A DNA stretch of 64,000 bases from Pelobates cultripes (taxonomy: Eukaryota; Chordata; Amphibia; Anura; Pelobatidae): the NCBI GenBank assembly GCA_933207985.1, contig OW240916.1, positions 78,852,364 through 78,916,363 on the forward strand. The letters run 5' to 3'. The position numbers and the translations under genes are program-made. This document shows positions 1 to 10,119 of the stretch, piece after piece; the first letter of the stretch is position 1; every line of letters begins with the position of its first letter. A model generated the notes under the pieces. That model was not told the DNA's origin. It saw nothing but the letters and a program-made list of their open reading frames with translations, and searched no databases.

Positions 1-949
1 GTCTGTAACAACCGATCTGTGCAGCTTGCTATATCTTGTAGGGGAAAAGAAGATAGAAAAGAAATGGGGATATCTAGACCGGTAGATCTATGCCTTTCTG
101 TACCACAGTTTAACTATAAAATAAAAGCAAATATATAATAATAGTGCATAAGAGTAGTAATGTGCAGTATTATTATAGGTTGCTTTTCTGAATATTAGAA
201 GGTTAACAAAATTAGAACATAGGGTATGGTCGTGAACAGATATAGAATATAGGAGCCCCAAGTCTATGATGAAAGGGTATTTTAATGTCCACTGAGTAAA
301 TGTCTAACAGTGGAGAGATCCGATAAAGTAACGTAAAACCCTAAGTCTGTGCTTTCGAGGGCACCTAATCTGCTGCTAAATTGAAAAAGTAAATAAATCT
401 TGATCCCTACTTCCTATGCACTACAATAACTAAACACTTTCCCTGCCCACCCCAAAGATTGATCCTGCAGAATGGAGAAATAAGGAAAAAAATTTTTTCT
501 AAATTTTCCATCTGCTTTTCCCCTTCAACATATATCTAGCTGCACAGATATATTGTTACAGGCAGCTATTTAGTACATGTCCTACTCAGGGACTCAATTA
601 CAGTGTTACTATTTTCTGACTATCTTACTCGTGTAGGGCAATTCAACAGTTTATTCATAATATATATCTAGACTTTAAAAAAGGATCCTAGAAAGAGGAT
701 TGTCTTTTGTTTCAATACCAGCTTTTAACAAATTTAATTAAGATATCCACCTTTTTTCTCAACGTCTAGCTTTGCACAAATACCATGACATCCAAAAAGA
801 GAAATAAGCAAAAAACTTGGGATTGACAGTTAAAGATCTGGAATGTGTGTCCAATCTAGTAGCCCTTTTGGAAGACAATGAGGGATCCATGTCAACTCCA
901 CCACATACTTCTTAAAGACAAAAAGTAATGTTACACCAAACTTTAAGGA
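1..949. other. Non-coding, AT-rich flank
   Basis: I see no convincing gene here. The sequence is AT-rich and carries stops in every frame. The last few hundred bases may be decayed N-terminal sequence of the Penelope-like element that becomes recognisable near 957, but I cannot place its 5' boundary. Confidence 0.5.
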
Positions 950-956
950 TTATCGA

Positions 957-2046
957 AGTAGAGATATATTTGTGGAAATGACAGTAAATGCAGTTGAACA
1001 AATTCAGAAAGATACTTTAAAATTGGGTCCCCATGGTAGTCTGTCCAAACATAAATGGTTTGCCCTGAATGACCTAAAAAAGAATCAATCACTCATAATT
1101 AAACCCGCTGACAAGGGAGGTAATGTAGTGGTGATGAGCAGGGATGATTACACTTTAATGGTGGAAAGGGTTCTGAGAGAGAAATCAACTTACAGAATTC
1201 TGGAAAAGAATCCAACTATACAATATCTGACTGAATATTAATTGTTTTTAGATGAAGCTCTGGATAATAAGATACTATCCAAAGAGGAATATAACTTCAT
1301 CTATAATAAATCTCCAAAAGTTCAACCTTCTACTGTCTACCAAAAATACACAAACAGTATGCACACTTAACGGGAAGACCTATTGTGTGAGGGGTAGATA
1401 ATCTGATACAGCCAGTACATAGATCAGATATTAAGGAATTTTGTCGTGACCTTACCTTCATACCTAAAGGACACTTAAGAGACCTTAAGCTACTTATCGA
1501 CTATACAGCCACCAACAGGGGCACATCTATGTAGCTTAGGTGTGGAGTCTATTTACTCATCTATACCGCATAAGATTGGATTGGGACTTTTTAGGAATTT
1601 CCTAGAACAAAGAGGGGAATGCCATCGAGTACATACAGAATTTGTATTGAAACTTTTGCAGTTTGTCCTTACTCATAATTTCTTCCTGTTTAACAATTCC
1701 TTCTATCTGCAGGTGCAGGGGATGGTGATGGGGACATCTTGTCAACCTGCACCTGGGATGGTGGGAAAAATCCATGGTTTTCTCCAGGTAGCTTACCCAT
1801 CAACGTTACATTAATGACATGTTGGTGATATGGACGGGCACCTTGGAAATGTTTGAAAAATCCGTAGACCTCCTTAACGGTAATGAGATGAATCTGAAGT
1901 TCACCAAAGATGTCTAAAAATAGAGTATAAAAGGGCTTTGCACATGGATAGACCATGCTTAAAAATGTCCAGAAAGATCCAGAAAACCTGCAGATTAGAT
2001 GCATTGCGGATTTCGATCTGGGGTGGGAACCGGCAAAATCTTTTCT
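957..2046 (+). pseudogene. Penelope-like element copy 1, reverse transcriptase part
   Basis: Decayed reverse transcriptase of a Penelope-like element (PLE), a retroelement class whose single protein joins an RT to a GIY-YIG nuclease. The N-terminal part keeps the PLE hallmark I-K-P-A-D-K-G-G (about 1095-1121). Further on, a recognisable palm segment (1542-1770) has a degraded version of the M-G-T-x-x-A-P box. The catalytic YIDD box reads Y-I-N-D at 1807-1818, so one metal-binding aspartate is lost. Reading frames change several times and stops are scattered. The same motifs occur, better preserved, in the copy at 57304-61206. The element is interrupted at 2047 by an LTR and resumes at 2549. 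Identification as a PLE is firm; the exact subfamily is not determined. Confidence 0.85.
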
Positions 2047-2548
2047 TGTCAGGATTACTAGTTGATTCAGCATGTAGAATTGTGTCACACAGATGACTAA
2101 TAGGTAACGTATTACCGGGCCTTAGAATGGCTGGACTTAACGTACCAAAGAATAGTCAGGATACTTGCCGAGGTCAGGTGATACAGAAAGAGACACAACG
2201 ATAAGAGAAAGCCAGAAGTCAGGGATACAGAATACAGGGAAGTCAAAATCAAAGCCAAAGTAAAAAAAAACTGAAGAAACTTGAATCAGGAACGCGCTCT
2301 CGGACAACCACAAGGGAAACCACGACAGGGCACTGAGCAGGATGAGAACTGGGCCTAAATACCCCTCATCTAGATCTGATAGCCTGTAACCGGCCTTTGA
2401 TCCCAAAGGCAGTTATCAGGTTCCCATTTGCATAATTGCTGCTCAGCATTAACCCTTCTGTGCATTTGGTTGCTGCTCGGCACAACTTTTCCTGTGTGGA
2501 TAGTAAATGCCATTAACCATATTTTTATAAGCGGATTAATACGTGACA
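2047..2548. mobile_element. Solo LTR-like element, family A, copy 1
   Basis: A 502-bp repeat beginning TGTCAGG and ending GTGACA, the TG...CA pattern of LTRs. A second copy of nearly the same length lies inverted at 63442-63942 and matches along its whole length, which defines both ends. The flanking pentamers are TTTCT and GTTCT, a plausible 5-bp target duplication with one mismatch. It sits inside PLE copy 1, whose coding sequence resumes directly after it. No internal retroelement genes accompany it, so it is best read as a solo LTR; a non-autonomous DNA element with short inverted ends is the alternative. The parent element is not identified. Confidence 0.7.
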
Positions 2549-3160
2549 GTTCTAAACCGGTTTTGGCCAATACTCACACAGGATACACATCTCCAAAATG
2601 TATTGACTCCCTATGCAGCACTAACAGCCAGGAAGGGCAAAAATCTACGTGATCTTTTGGTACCTAGCCATCTTCCTGGTAAAAAAATCCTCACACACCT
2701 GGTTGAAAAATTCATTGATAGGTACCTACCAATGCGGCAAATGTATGGCCTGTAGATTGATTCTTCGAGACTCCAAAGTGATTGAAAATACTACACAGAA
2801 TATCAAGATCCCAGTTAGGGACTTTTTAACTGTAAAACTACAGGAGTAGTTTATCTTCTTATCTGTTCTTGTGGAAAGAAATATGTAGGTAAAACCTTCA
2901 GACAATTTAAATTACGCATTCTGGAACATATTCGGGTGGTAAGATACAGAAATGATACACCCATCTCAAGACATCTATGGGAACATCATTTAGGTCGTTC
3001 ACATGATCTATGCTTTGCAGGTATTGAACATGTGAAGCTTGATCAATGAGGAAGTTTAGACCACCTCTTAAAACAAAGGGAGTCTTTCTGGATCTACAAG
3101 TTAAAGACTCTAGCACATTTGGGTTTGAATGAAGGGTTCACATATACTCCATTCTTACAT
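2549..3160 (+). pseudogene. Penelope-like element copy 1, linker and GIY-YIG endonuclease part
   Basis: Continuation of the PLE coding region after the LTR insertion. A cysteine-rich linker is readable around 2730-2755 (C-G-K-C-M-A-C), as in PLE proteins. The GIY-YIG domain follows: V-V-Y-L-L about 2845-2859, then C-S-C-G-K-K and Y-V-G (2882-2890), then R-I-L-E-H about 2918-2932. In PLEs this nuclease nicks the target DNA to prime reverse transcription. Frames shift at least twice between 2549 and 2840, so no functional protein could be made. Together with 957-2046 it forms one decayed copy of which only the LTR separates the halves. Confidence 0.82.
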
Positions 3161-4406
3161 TAATGTACCGGTATCTATAGCCTGGAACCTGTCTTTAAGT
3201 TTAATAAGAATCCCATTAGTCAACTATACCATCATATAATATAATAAATATGCATAGAGTAATTTTTATTAGGTATTTTCCCCAAGTCCCATTTCTTTCA
3301 CTAGATTAATTATTTATTTATTTTGTTGTCTCCCATTTCTTCGGGTTCTTTTCATTCCCTTGACTCCAGGTTATAACTGTAGGCAATTCTAACGTGACCT
3401 TAAGGATCTAATAAAGTTCACAAAGCAAAATAGATAATGAATAACGTTATTGAACTGAGACATCTTTAATATATATAATTACTATTTTTCATTGCAACAT
3501 AAAATTGACACAATGATTGAATTTAAACATTGGAAATAAGTTCTCCATTGAGTACTCTAGGTCTTGTAGCTCCTTATTCATATCTTTTAACCTTCCAAAC
3601 GGAATGAGCAGTCTGTGCTTCCATAACGTTATTTTGATGTGCAGTGGAAACACGCCATGTTTACTGGGATTGGATAATTGACCCAAAGGGGCGTACCTAA
3701 TGGTTTGGCGCGGACTTAAAAAATGGAGTCTTGGGAGGCGACTTTTACAAACCCCAGACGAAGGCGCAATACAGTAGTGCCAAAACGCGTGACAGGCGTT
3801 TTTTTAACGCTTATTTCATTATTACTTTCTTTACTTTTGAACTTTAGGGTGATGGAGATTTTCAGTGTTGAGATTAAATTTTGATTTAGGGATTTAGGTT
3901 TCTAGACACATAATGAGGAATAAGGGTGGGGCTTTATGAGCTTATTGATAGCATACAAGCCTGTATGAGCTAGAGTTCCTACCCATTAGACTTTTGACCC
4001 ATGATTAATATATATAACTTTCTGTCATTTTGGCAGATCGCTAAAGGAAGTCATCTGTGGAGGTACTCTCTATCTACATATTGGTGCTCATACTTGCTGA
4101 ATAGATGTCTGCTCGATACTTTGTTGCTAGCAGCATGTCTCAATAATTGTCAGTTTCGTTCATCTGATAGTTTTGGTGTATGTAATTGAGTGACCTTATC
4201 GGCAGTTATCAGTTTTGCAGGGATTAGTCTATTTTTGTATGAACGCCTCTGTTAGACATAGTCCATACATACTACTTATTTATGGTGGACCGACTCTGTG
4301 TAGGGTCAGTAGCACCCACATGCTATCAGATCTTATCTATCTATTTTGCTTTGCTATTTTTGCATTATTTTTTATTTATTTTTTGCTCTGCCAGATAATT
4401 TTAGGT
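3161..4406 (+). other. PLE copy 1 3' non-coding region, no gene seen
   Basis: AT-rich sequence downstream of the GIY-YIG domain with no supported ORF. It probably includes the 3' pseudo-LTR of PLE copy 1, because a hammerhead-like core lies at 3755-3789, at the position seen in the other two copies. The 3' end of the PLE could not be fixed; the region runs into the target duplication of a hAT-type element at 4407. Confidence 0.5.
3755..3789 (+). ncRNA. Candidate hammerhead-like ribozyme motif (PLE copy 1)
   Basis: The core reads CAGACGA (a one-base departure from CUGANGA), followed by a short stem-loop (GGCGC ... GTGCC with one G-U pair) and then AAAACGCG. Hammerhead ribozymes are known in the pseudo-LTRs of Penelope-like elements, and two similar motifs occur at matching places in the other PLE copies here. 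The GAAA box is degraded to AAAA, so this copy is probably inactive. Confidence 0.35.
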
Positions 4407-4414
4407 CTTAGGGC

Positions 4415-5003
4415 CAGGCCCAGACACACAGGATCTCCCCTGCTGCATTCCATGGCAGTCTAGTGGGGAGATCAAAGATCTCCCTCACCGGCCCACGTGC
4501 AGTTTATTGCGGCCGTCAGCGGGGGAGAGAGGGAGGGAGACAGGTGAGGAACCCAGAGGAGCTCTATCTTGCAGCTCTGCCAGGTTCCTCTTGCGAGATT
4601 CTGAGCGTTGCCGTGGCAACACTCAGGCTTTCGCAAGAGTGAACTCTAGCCCAACAGGCTAGAGTTCACTCACCACTAGCACCACCAGGGATGGCAGCAG
4701 CACGATCCCCCCTCCCAAGCTATAGGTAATCACTCACACACACACTGCACCCCTGACACTTATAGCACCTTCACTCACACACACACACTGCACCCCTGAC
4801 ACTCAAAGCACCCTCACACACACACTGCACCCCTGACACTCACAGCACCCCCACTCACACATACACACTAACACACACACTGCACCCCTGACACTCACAG
4901 CAACCTCACACACACACACACACACACACACTGCACCCCTGATACTCACAGCACCCTCAATCACACACACACACTGCACCCCTGACACGCACAGCACCCT
5001 CAC

Positions 5004-5060
<57 letters not shown>

Positions 5061-5608
5061 CCCTGACACTCACAGCACCCTCACTTACACACACACACAC
5101 ACACACACTGCATCCCTGACACTCACAGCACCCTCACTCACACACATACACACTGCACCCCTGACACTCACAGCACCCTCACTCTCACACACACACACTG
5201 CACCCCTGACACTCACAACACCCTCACACACACACACACACACACTGCCCCCTTACACTCACAGCCCCTTTACTCACACACACACTGCACCCCTGACACT
5301 CACATCACCCTCTCTCACACACACTGCACCCCTGGCACTCACAGGACCCTCACTCACGCACACACTGCACTCCTGACATTCACAGCACCTTCACTCTCCA
5401 ACACATACACTGCACATCACACACACATAGAACCCTCACTCAAACACAGCACCCATCACACACACTGCACCCCTCACACACATCACATTTACACACACAG
5501 CACCATCACACACACACTGCACTCCTCTTGCACACACACTACACCCCTAACATACACACTGCACCCCTGACACTCACAGCACCCTCACACACACACTGTC
5601 TGGCCCTG
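4415..5608. mobile_element. hAT-type non-autonomous transposon, 1.19 kb
   Basis: The element starts CAGGCCCAGACA and ends TGTCTGGCCCTG, so its termini are imperfect inverted repeats with CAG...CTG ends. It is flanked by an exact 8-bp duplication CTTAGGGC (4407-4414 and 5609-5616), the target-site length of hAT transposases. No transposase is encoded. The left third is GC-rich and contains an inverted repeat around the sequence AACTCTAGCC (about 4645-4675); the right two thirds are a CA-rich tandem array. It sits in the 3' region of PLE copy 1 and must be younger than it. Confidence 0.85.
4722..5600. repeat. CA-rich tandem array with a GCACCCCTGACACTCACA unit
   Basis: Roughly 20 degenerate units alternate a (CA)n run with the segment TGCACCCCTGACACTCACAG. 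Unit length varies with the number of CA dinucleotides; the longest pure run is around 5005-5055. It lies inside the hAT-type element and explains the Cys-Val-rich open frames on the minus strand. Confidence 0.9.
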
Positions 5609-5616
5609 CTTAGGGC

Positions 5617-5838
5617 CATCCTGTTACTTTAGGAAACAGACTAATTATTCTATTACAAGTGGATATAACTGTGAGACACTGTAGGATGAGCTAATGTTAA
5701 GCCCTTATATAAATTATTCTGAGGACTTTTTTGGTCCCTTGCTAGCAGTGTTATTTTGTTTATTTCGTTTGTTATATCTAGACTTTATCCTTAGTGATTT
5801 TGTTTCTGTTTGACACTATTTAAATTTTTTCTAGTATA
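5617..5838. other. Short AT-rich spacer
   Basis: Nothing recognisable; probably the continuation of the sequence interrupted by the hAT-type element, ending at a TA dinucleotide where the Tc1 tip begins. Confidence 0.4.
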
Positions 5839-5951
5839 TACACCCTGTTCCAAATTATTATGCAAATGATATTTTTCTCATTTATCTAAATAATTGATGT
5901 AAATAACAGTCAGCATAATTCTCATGTTATCAACTATTAAGAGTACAATTC
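5839..5951. mobile_element. Terminal fragment of a Tc1/mariner element
   Basis: Begins TACACCCTGTTCCAAATTAT directly after a TA dinucleotide, the Tc1/mariner target. The same terminus, in inverted orientation, closes the transposase-bearing copy at its right end (35890-35919). Only about 113 bp remain; it is cut off where an L1 5' end begins. Confidence 0.75.
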
Positions 5952-7095
5952 AGGGGCGTGGCCTGACGGGCGAAGCGGATGGTCGCACAGTGCTGAGCTC
6001 CGCGCACTGACGGCCCGAAAAAGCACAATTTAAGCAGTACCGGCTACCAAATTTACCACCCACGACCCTCCAGACATGGCAGCAAAAAAGGCTAAGAAAC
6101 AGGCAGAAAAAAACGACAGTGCCGGCTTTTTCGCAACCCGGGCATCGACGCTGAAATCTCTGGGCCTAGCTGACCAGGAACAAGATGGCGACGGAGGTAA
6201 TGATACGCTACCTCTACCAACCTCCCCAGGGGCGCAAAACCTGCCAGTGACCCAGGACTTCTTACAGAAGTGCCTAGACAATATGTCCAGCAGGATCTTA
6301 GAAACCCTGCAAGGCACACTAAGAGAAATGAAAAGGGAGATGCAGGAGCTGGGGGACAGGACGGCACACATGGAGAACCGCATGGAGGAACAAGTCACGG
6401 TGCATAATGAAATGGCAGAACATGTGAAGGATCTGCAGCATCAACTTGATCTCACACAGAGGAAGGTTATGGACCTAGAGGACCGCTCAAGACGGCAAAA
6501 CCTTAGAATCAGAGACATCCTTGAGGAGGTAAAGCAGCAGGACTTATACGAATACCTAATGGGGTACTTTAAGACAATAGTACCAGATATACCAGCTGAA
6601 ATTCTGCTGCTGGATAGACATCACAGGGTGCAAAAGCCGACGTTCTTACCACAAGACACCCCCAGGGATGTACTAACCCACCTATACTACTTCCATGCCA
6701 AGGAACCACTACACCAAGCAACAAGAACGGGTGGAGAGCCACCACAGAAATACAAGAACATCAAAATGTTCACTGACCTTTCCGCAGCCACATTGCAGAA
6801 AAGAACGGAATTTAGGGAAACGACCGAAACCCTCCGCTACAACAATATACAGTACAGGTGGGGATTCCCTATCCGCCTCCTATTTAGAAGAAACGGTACG
6901 GTGACTACAGTGAACACACTGGAAGAAGGCCGCAAACTGCTGCGGAGCTGGAACGTTATGCCGAATCAGGAGAAGAAAGACGCGACCACAGCGCAAAGAA
7001 TTCCCCCAGAATGGAAAAAGAACAAAAAATGAACTAGCACAAAGACAATGTTCCTTTTGCTGATGCAACCGGGACAGAGCCTGACGTCTGGCAGA
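5952..7095 (+). mobile_element. L1-type LINE, 5' UTR and ORF1 only
   Basis: Starts GGGGCGTGGCC, a GC-rich 5' UTR of about 124 bp, followed by an intact ORF1 (6076-7032). ORF2 is absent: about 63 bp after the ORF1 stop a different repeat begins. LINEs normally lose their 5' end, so a copy with a preserved 5' end and lost 3' end implies later deletion, interruption by the next repeat, or an assembly problem at the nearby gap. No target duplication was found. Confidence 0.75.
6076..7032 (+). CDS. L1-type ORF1 protein, intact, 318 aa
   Basis: RNA-binding chaperone-like protein of an L1-type retrotransposon; in the family it trimerises and coats the element RNA. Visible parts are a Lys/Ala-rich N-terminus (residues 1-20), a long heptad-patterned coiled coil (about 80-150, ending E-D-R-S-R-R-Q-N-L-R-I-R, the usual entry into the RRM), an RRM-like domain (about 145-205) and a C-terminal domain (about 215-300) with the motifs R-W-G-F-P-I-R-L and R-R-N-G. 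The ATG at 6076 follows the 5' UTR directly and the frame is open to TGA at 7030-7032. Length is normal for vertebrate ORF1. No ORF2 follows, so it could only act in trans. The ORF1 remnant at 29916-30844 is a diverged relative. Confidence 0.88.
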   Translation: MAAKKAKKQAEKNDSAGFFATRASTLKSLGLADQEQDGDGGNDTLPLPTSPGAQNLPVTQDFLQKCLDNMSSRILETLQGTLREMKREMQELGDRTAHMENRMEEQVTVHNEMAEHVKDLQHQLDLTQRKVMDLEDRSRRQNLRIRDILEEVKQQDLYEYLMGYFKTIVPDIPAEILLLDRHHRVQKPTFLPQDTPRDVLTHLYYFHAKEPLHQATRTGGEPPQKYKNIKMFTDLSAATLQKRTEFRETTETLRYNNIQYRWGFPIRLLFRRNGTVTTVNTLEEGRKLLRSWNVMPNQEKKDATTAQRIPPEWKKNKK

Positions 7096-8325
7096 TAGTG
7101 ATGTACCTAACGGTTCGCCGGCGAACGGTTCCCGGCGAACATAGCATGTTCGCGTTCGCCACGGCGGGCGAACATATGCGCGGTTCGACCCGCCCCCTAT
7201 TCGTCATCATTGAGTAAACTTTGACCCTGTACCTCACAGTCAGCAGACACATTCCAGCCAATTAGCAGCACACCCTCCCTAGCAGACCCTCCCACCTCCT
7301 GGAAGCATCCATTTTAGATTCATTCTCAAGCTGCATGCTTAGTAAGAGGAGGGAAAGTGTAGCTGCTGTTCATAAGATAGGGAAAAGCATAGCTAGGTTA
7401 GGGATAAGGGTATGCTTTTTTTTTATTTTTTTTTTCTATGTAATGTAAATGCACTTAGTTGTCTGCCACTGCTGCCAGCTTCTGTGTCAGGCTCACAGTG
7501 CCCATTTCCCCAGTCAGTGCCACCAATTACATCTGGTGTCACAATAGCTTGGATTTAAAAACAAAAAACTTTTTTCACTGTTATAGATTGAATAGCAGTC
7601 AGTTGTCTGCCACTGCTGCCAGCTTCTGTGTCAGGCTCACAGTGCATACTGTGCCCATTTCCCCAGTCAGTGCCACCAATTACATCTGGTGTCACAATAG
7701 CTTGGATTTAAAAACAAAAAACTTTTTTCACTGTTATAGATTGAATAGCAGTCAGTTGTCTGCCACTGCTGCCAGCTTCTGTGTCAGGCTCACAGTGCAT
7801 ACTGTGCCCATTTCCCCAGTCAGTGCCACCACTTACATCTGGTGTCACAATAGCTTGGATTTAAAACAAAAACTTTTTTACTGTTATGGGTGAATAGCGG
7901 TCAGTGTCCTTAAAGCGGGTGTGTGCGTAACAGTGGATACGGTGACCAGTGCCACCAATTAGATCGACACAAAGCTTGGATTTAAAAACAAAACACTTTT
8001 TTCACCGTTATAGATTGAATAGCAGTCAGTGTCCTTAAAGCGGGTGTGTATTCACGCCTTTAACAGTGGATCGCTGACAGTGACACTAATTGAATCTGGT
8101 GTCACAATAGTTTGGTTTAAAAAAAATAATCTTTTTTCACTGTTATAGATTGAATAGCAGTCAGTGTCCTTAAAGCGGGTGTGTTACGCTAACAGTGGAT
8201 ACGGTGACCAGTGCCACCACTTAGATCTGGTGACACAAAGCTTGGATTTAAAAACGAAACACTTTTTTCACTGTTATAGATTGAATAGCAGTCAGTGTCC
8301 TTAAAGCGGGTGTGTTACGCTAACA
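7096..8325. repeat. Frog interspersed repeat with internal tandem array, cut by gap
   Basis: Starts near 7096 (AGTGATGTACC) with repeated GTTCGCCGGCGAAC-type palindromic words (7111-7185). From about 7457 it becomes a tandem array: three units of about 143-153 bp beginning AGTTGTCTGCCACTGCTGCC (7458, 7601, 7754), then about 130-bp related units beginning GTCAGTGTCCTTAAAGCGGG (about 7898, 8027, 8158, 8292). The array runs into the N gap, so its true length is unknown. It may be a non-autonomous hAT-type element, but only one end is visible. The plus-strand open frame 7459-7893 is a product of unit lengths and is not called as a gene. Confidence 0.75.
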
Positions 8326-8425
8326 NNNNNNNNNNNNNNNNNNNNNNNNNNNNNNNNNNNNNNNNNNNNNNNNNNNNNNNNNNNNNNNNNNNNNNNNNNN
8401 NNNNNNNNNNNNNNNNNNNNNNNNN
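8326..8425. other. Assembly gap (100 N)
   Basis: A run of exactly 100 N, the conventional placeholder for a gap of unknown size. It falls inside a tandem array, a usual cause of assembly breaks. Confidence 0.99.
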
Positions 8426-8949
8426 GTCCATAGGGGTTCTCAGAAGACTGTGGCATCCTCAGCGCAGCTCTCACAGTGTATGAGAAGGTGACCATTATCT
8501 GCCTACAGCAATAGCTATGGGAACTGGCAACAACTTCAGAGTTGACCATAACACAAAGTGGTCTTTACATTGTCTTATGGTATATTTTCAATGAAATTCC
8601 AACACATTAGAGTAGTCATTAAAGCAGAAAAGGCATGTTGATATATATATATATAGATATATATATATATATATATCTATATATATATATATCATATAAT
8701 ATTACATTGTAAACGACACTCCTAAAGCCATGTGCCCTGTGTTAGTTTTGGTTCAATCTCTTTCCCCTCTCCCTGTCTGAACTGACCATAGGTCAGTTGT
8801 AGGATATTTCCATATCGTCACTTTTATCTAAATGTTATGTGAATAAACCCTAATTTCTCTAATCGGCAGCAGTTTACGGAAATCACCACAAGTATAAATC
8901 CCCAGTCTCTTCCAAGTCTGAGCAGAACTTACTGCAAAGTCTTGTGATT
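8426..8949. other. Non-coding, no gene seen
   Basis: Unremarkable AT-rich sequence apart from a TA microsatellite. Nothing in it continues the L1 that precedes the gap. Confidence 0.5.
8639..8698. repeat. (TA)n microsatellite with GATA/CTAT interruptions
   Basis: A run of alternating AT with a few G and C interruptions, near-palindromic overall. Confidence 0.9.
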
Positions 8950-9269
8950 ATTTAGAACATGGTTCGTCAACCTGGTCCCTACCGCCCACTAGTGGGCATT
9001 TCAGGATTCCAGGTGGACGGTATGAATCTCCTCATTTTGAGAGATTGAGTCAGCGGTACCCCTGCGACCGGGTACCCACCATCACCATTTGCGGCCCCGG
9101 CCCGTGCGGCAAACCGCCAAGGCCGCCGTTAAGGGAGTTCATCGGGTGGCCCATGCTGTCAGGGCCACCCGATGGTTATGGATTGTAAGGGGGCCCGGTC
9201 GGCGCTAGGCGCTTTAACAGCACGACCGGGCCCCCTGTGATTACATAGAACCACTCACATATTTCTGAG

Positions 9270-9340
9270 CTAATATCGGTCGTTATATCGATGACATTTT
9301 CTTTATTTGGAAAGGAGGAGTTCTAATAAACAAAAATATT
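9270..9340 (+). pseudogene. PLE RT fragment with intact YIDD box
   Basis: A short in-frame stretch reads R-Y-I-D-D-I-F-F-I-W-K-G-G from about 9280, the catalytic box and following beta strand of a Penelope-like RT. It is followed within about 30 codons by stops. It is the only one of the three PLE copies here in which YIDD itself is unmutated, though the rest of the enzyme is absent. Confidence 0.8.
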
Positions 9341-10089
9341 AATTCCTTTTCTACAGAATAATGTATAAATGGTTCACAAATAAGAACAAAATAATAAATA
9401 AGTATAAATAAAATACTATATAAAAATAAAAAATAATAAAAATACGATAAAATATAATTGATCAATGTATTTTTCGGAGAGATAAATTCATTTATATTGA
9501 GAACTTACACAGAGATTTGTTTATAAATCATTCTTGATACATAATTGACATATCTGTAATGATATACAAATGTATCTTCATATGTACATTGTTGCAAGAA
9601 GGTATAGAAACAGCTGAACCTTTGTGCTTTTGAAAAAGATATGGTGATAAATAGATATTGGAGTGTAAAGTATACTGGAGAAATGCATTATATTTATAAT
9701 AGAGATTTTAAATAATACTGTTAAGTTTTAAGGAGTTTAGGGAATTTAGACATTATTTTATTATGATTATGTATTTCTGAATATTTGTACAGAGTCCCTT
9801 TTTTTTCCCTTTTTTTCGGTTTTGGGATCAATGGTTGTACTCCTAAGAACACTCGATAAGAGAGATCGAGGTTCTAGTGTAGGAGGAGACTACAGGGTTA
9901 ACGAAAACATTGACGTATGCGGAAGTGAACCGCAATGAGAGAGAGGCTTGGAACACAAACACAGTGGCTGCCGAGAAAGAAGCAACATCAGCGCGCCTAA
10001 AGACAGTGGAACGCCGTGCTTGCAATCATGAAAAAAGTATATAGCAGGACTCCGAGTAGGAGGAAGAAGGTATTGTACTTTCCACCCAG

Positions 10090-10119
10090 CTGAGGAAGCC
10101 GATAGAAATTTGTCGAAAC
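10090..10119 (+). ncRNA. Candidate hammerhead-like ribozyme motif (PLE copy 2)
   Basis: CTGAGGA (10090-10096, fits CUGANGA) and GAAAC (10115-10119) are separated by a stretch that can pair GATA with TGTC (one G-T pair). The unpaired AGCC before this stem departs from a textbook hammerhead, and stems I and III were not established. The position, in the 3' non-coding part of a PLE, is as expected for the family. Confidence 0.42.

Noticed and set aside
4803..5003. Cys/Val-rich minus-strand ORF in the CA array
   Set aside because: The translation is only the CA microsatellite and its interrupting unit; no start context or domain.
7459..7893. 144-codon ORF with three internal repeats
   Set aside because: Spans three tandem units whose later relatives are not in frame; unit lengths vary, so it is not under coding constraint.
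7457..8325. CRISPR-like regularly spaced repeats
   Set aside because: Units are contiguous and diverged with no spacer structure, and the sequence is from a vertebrate genome.
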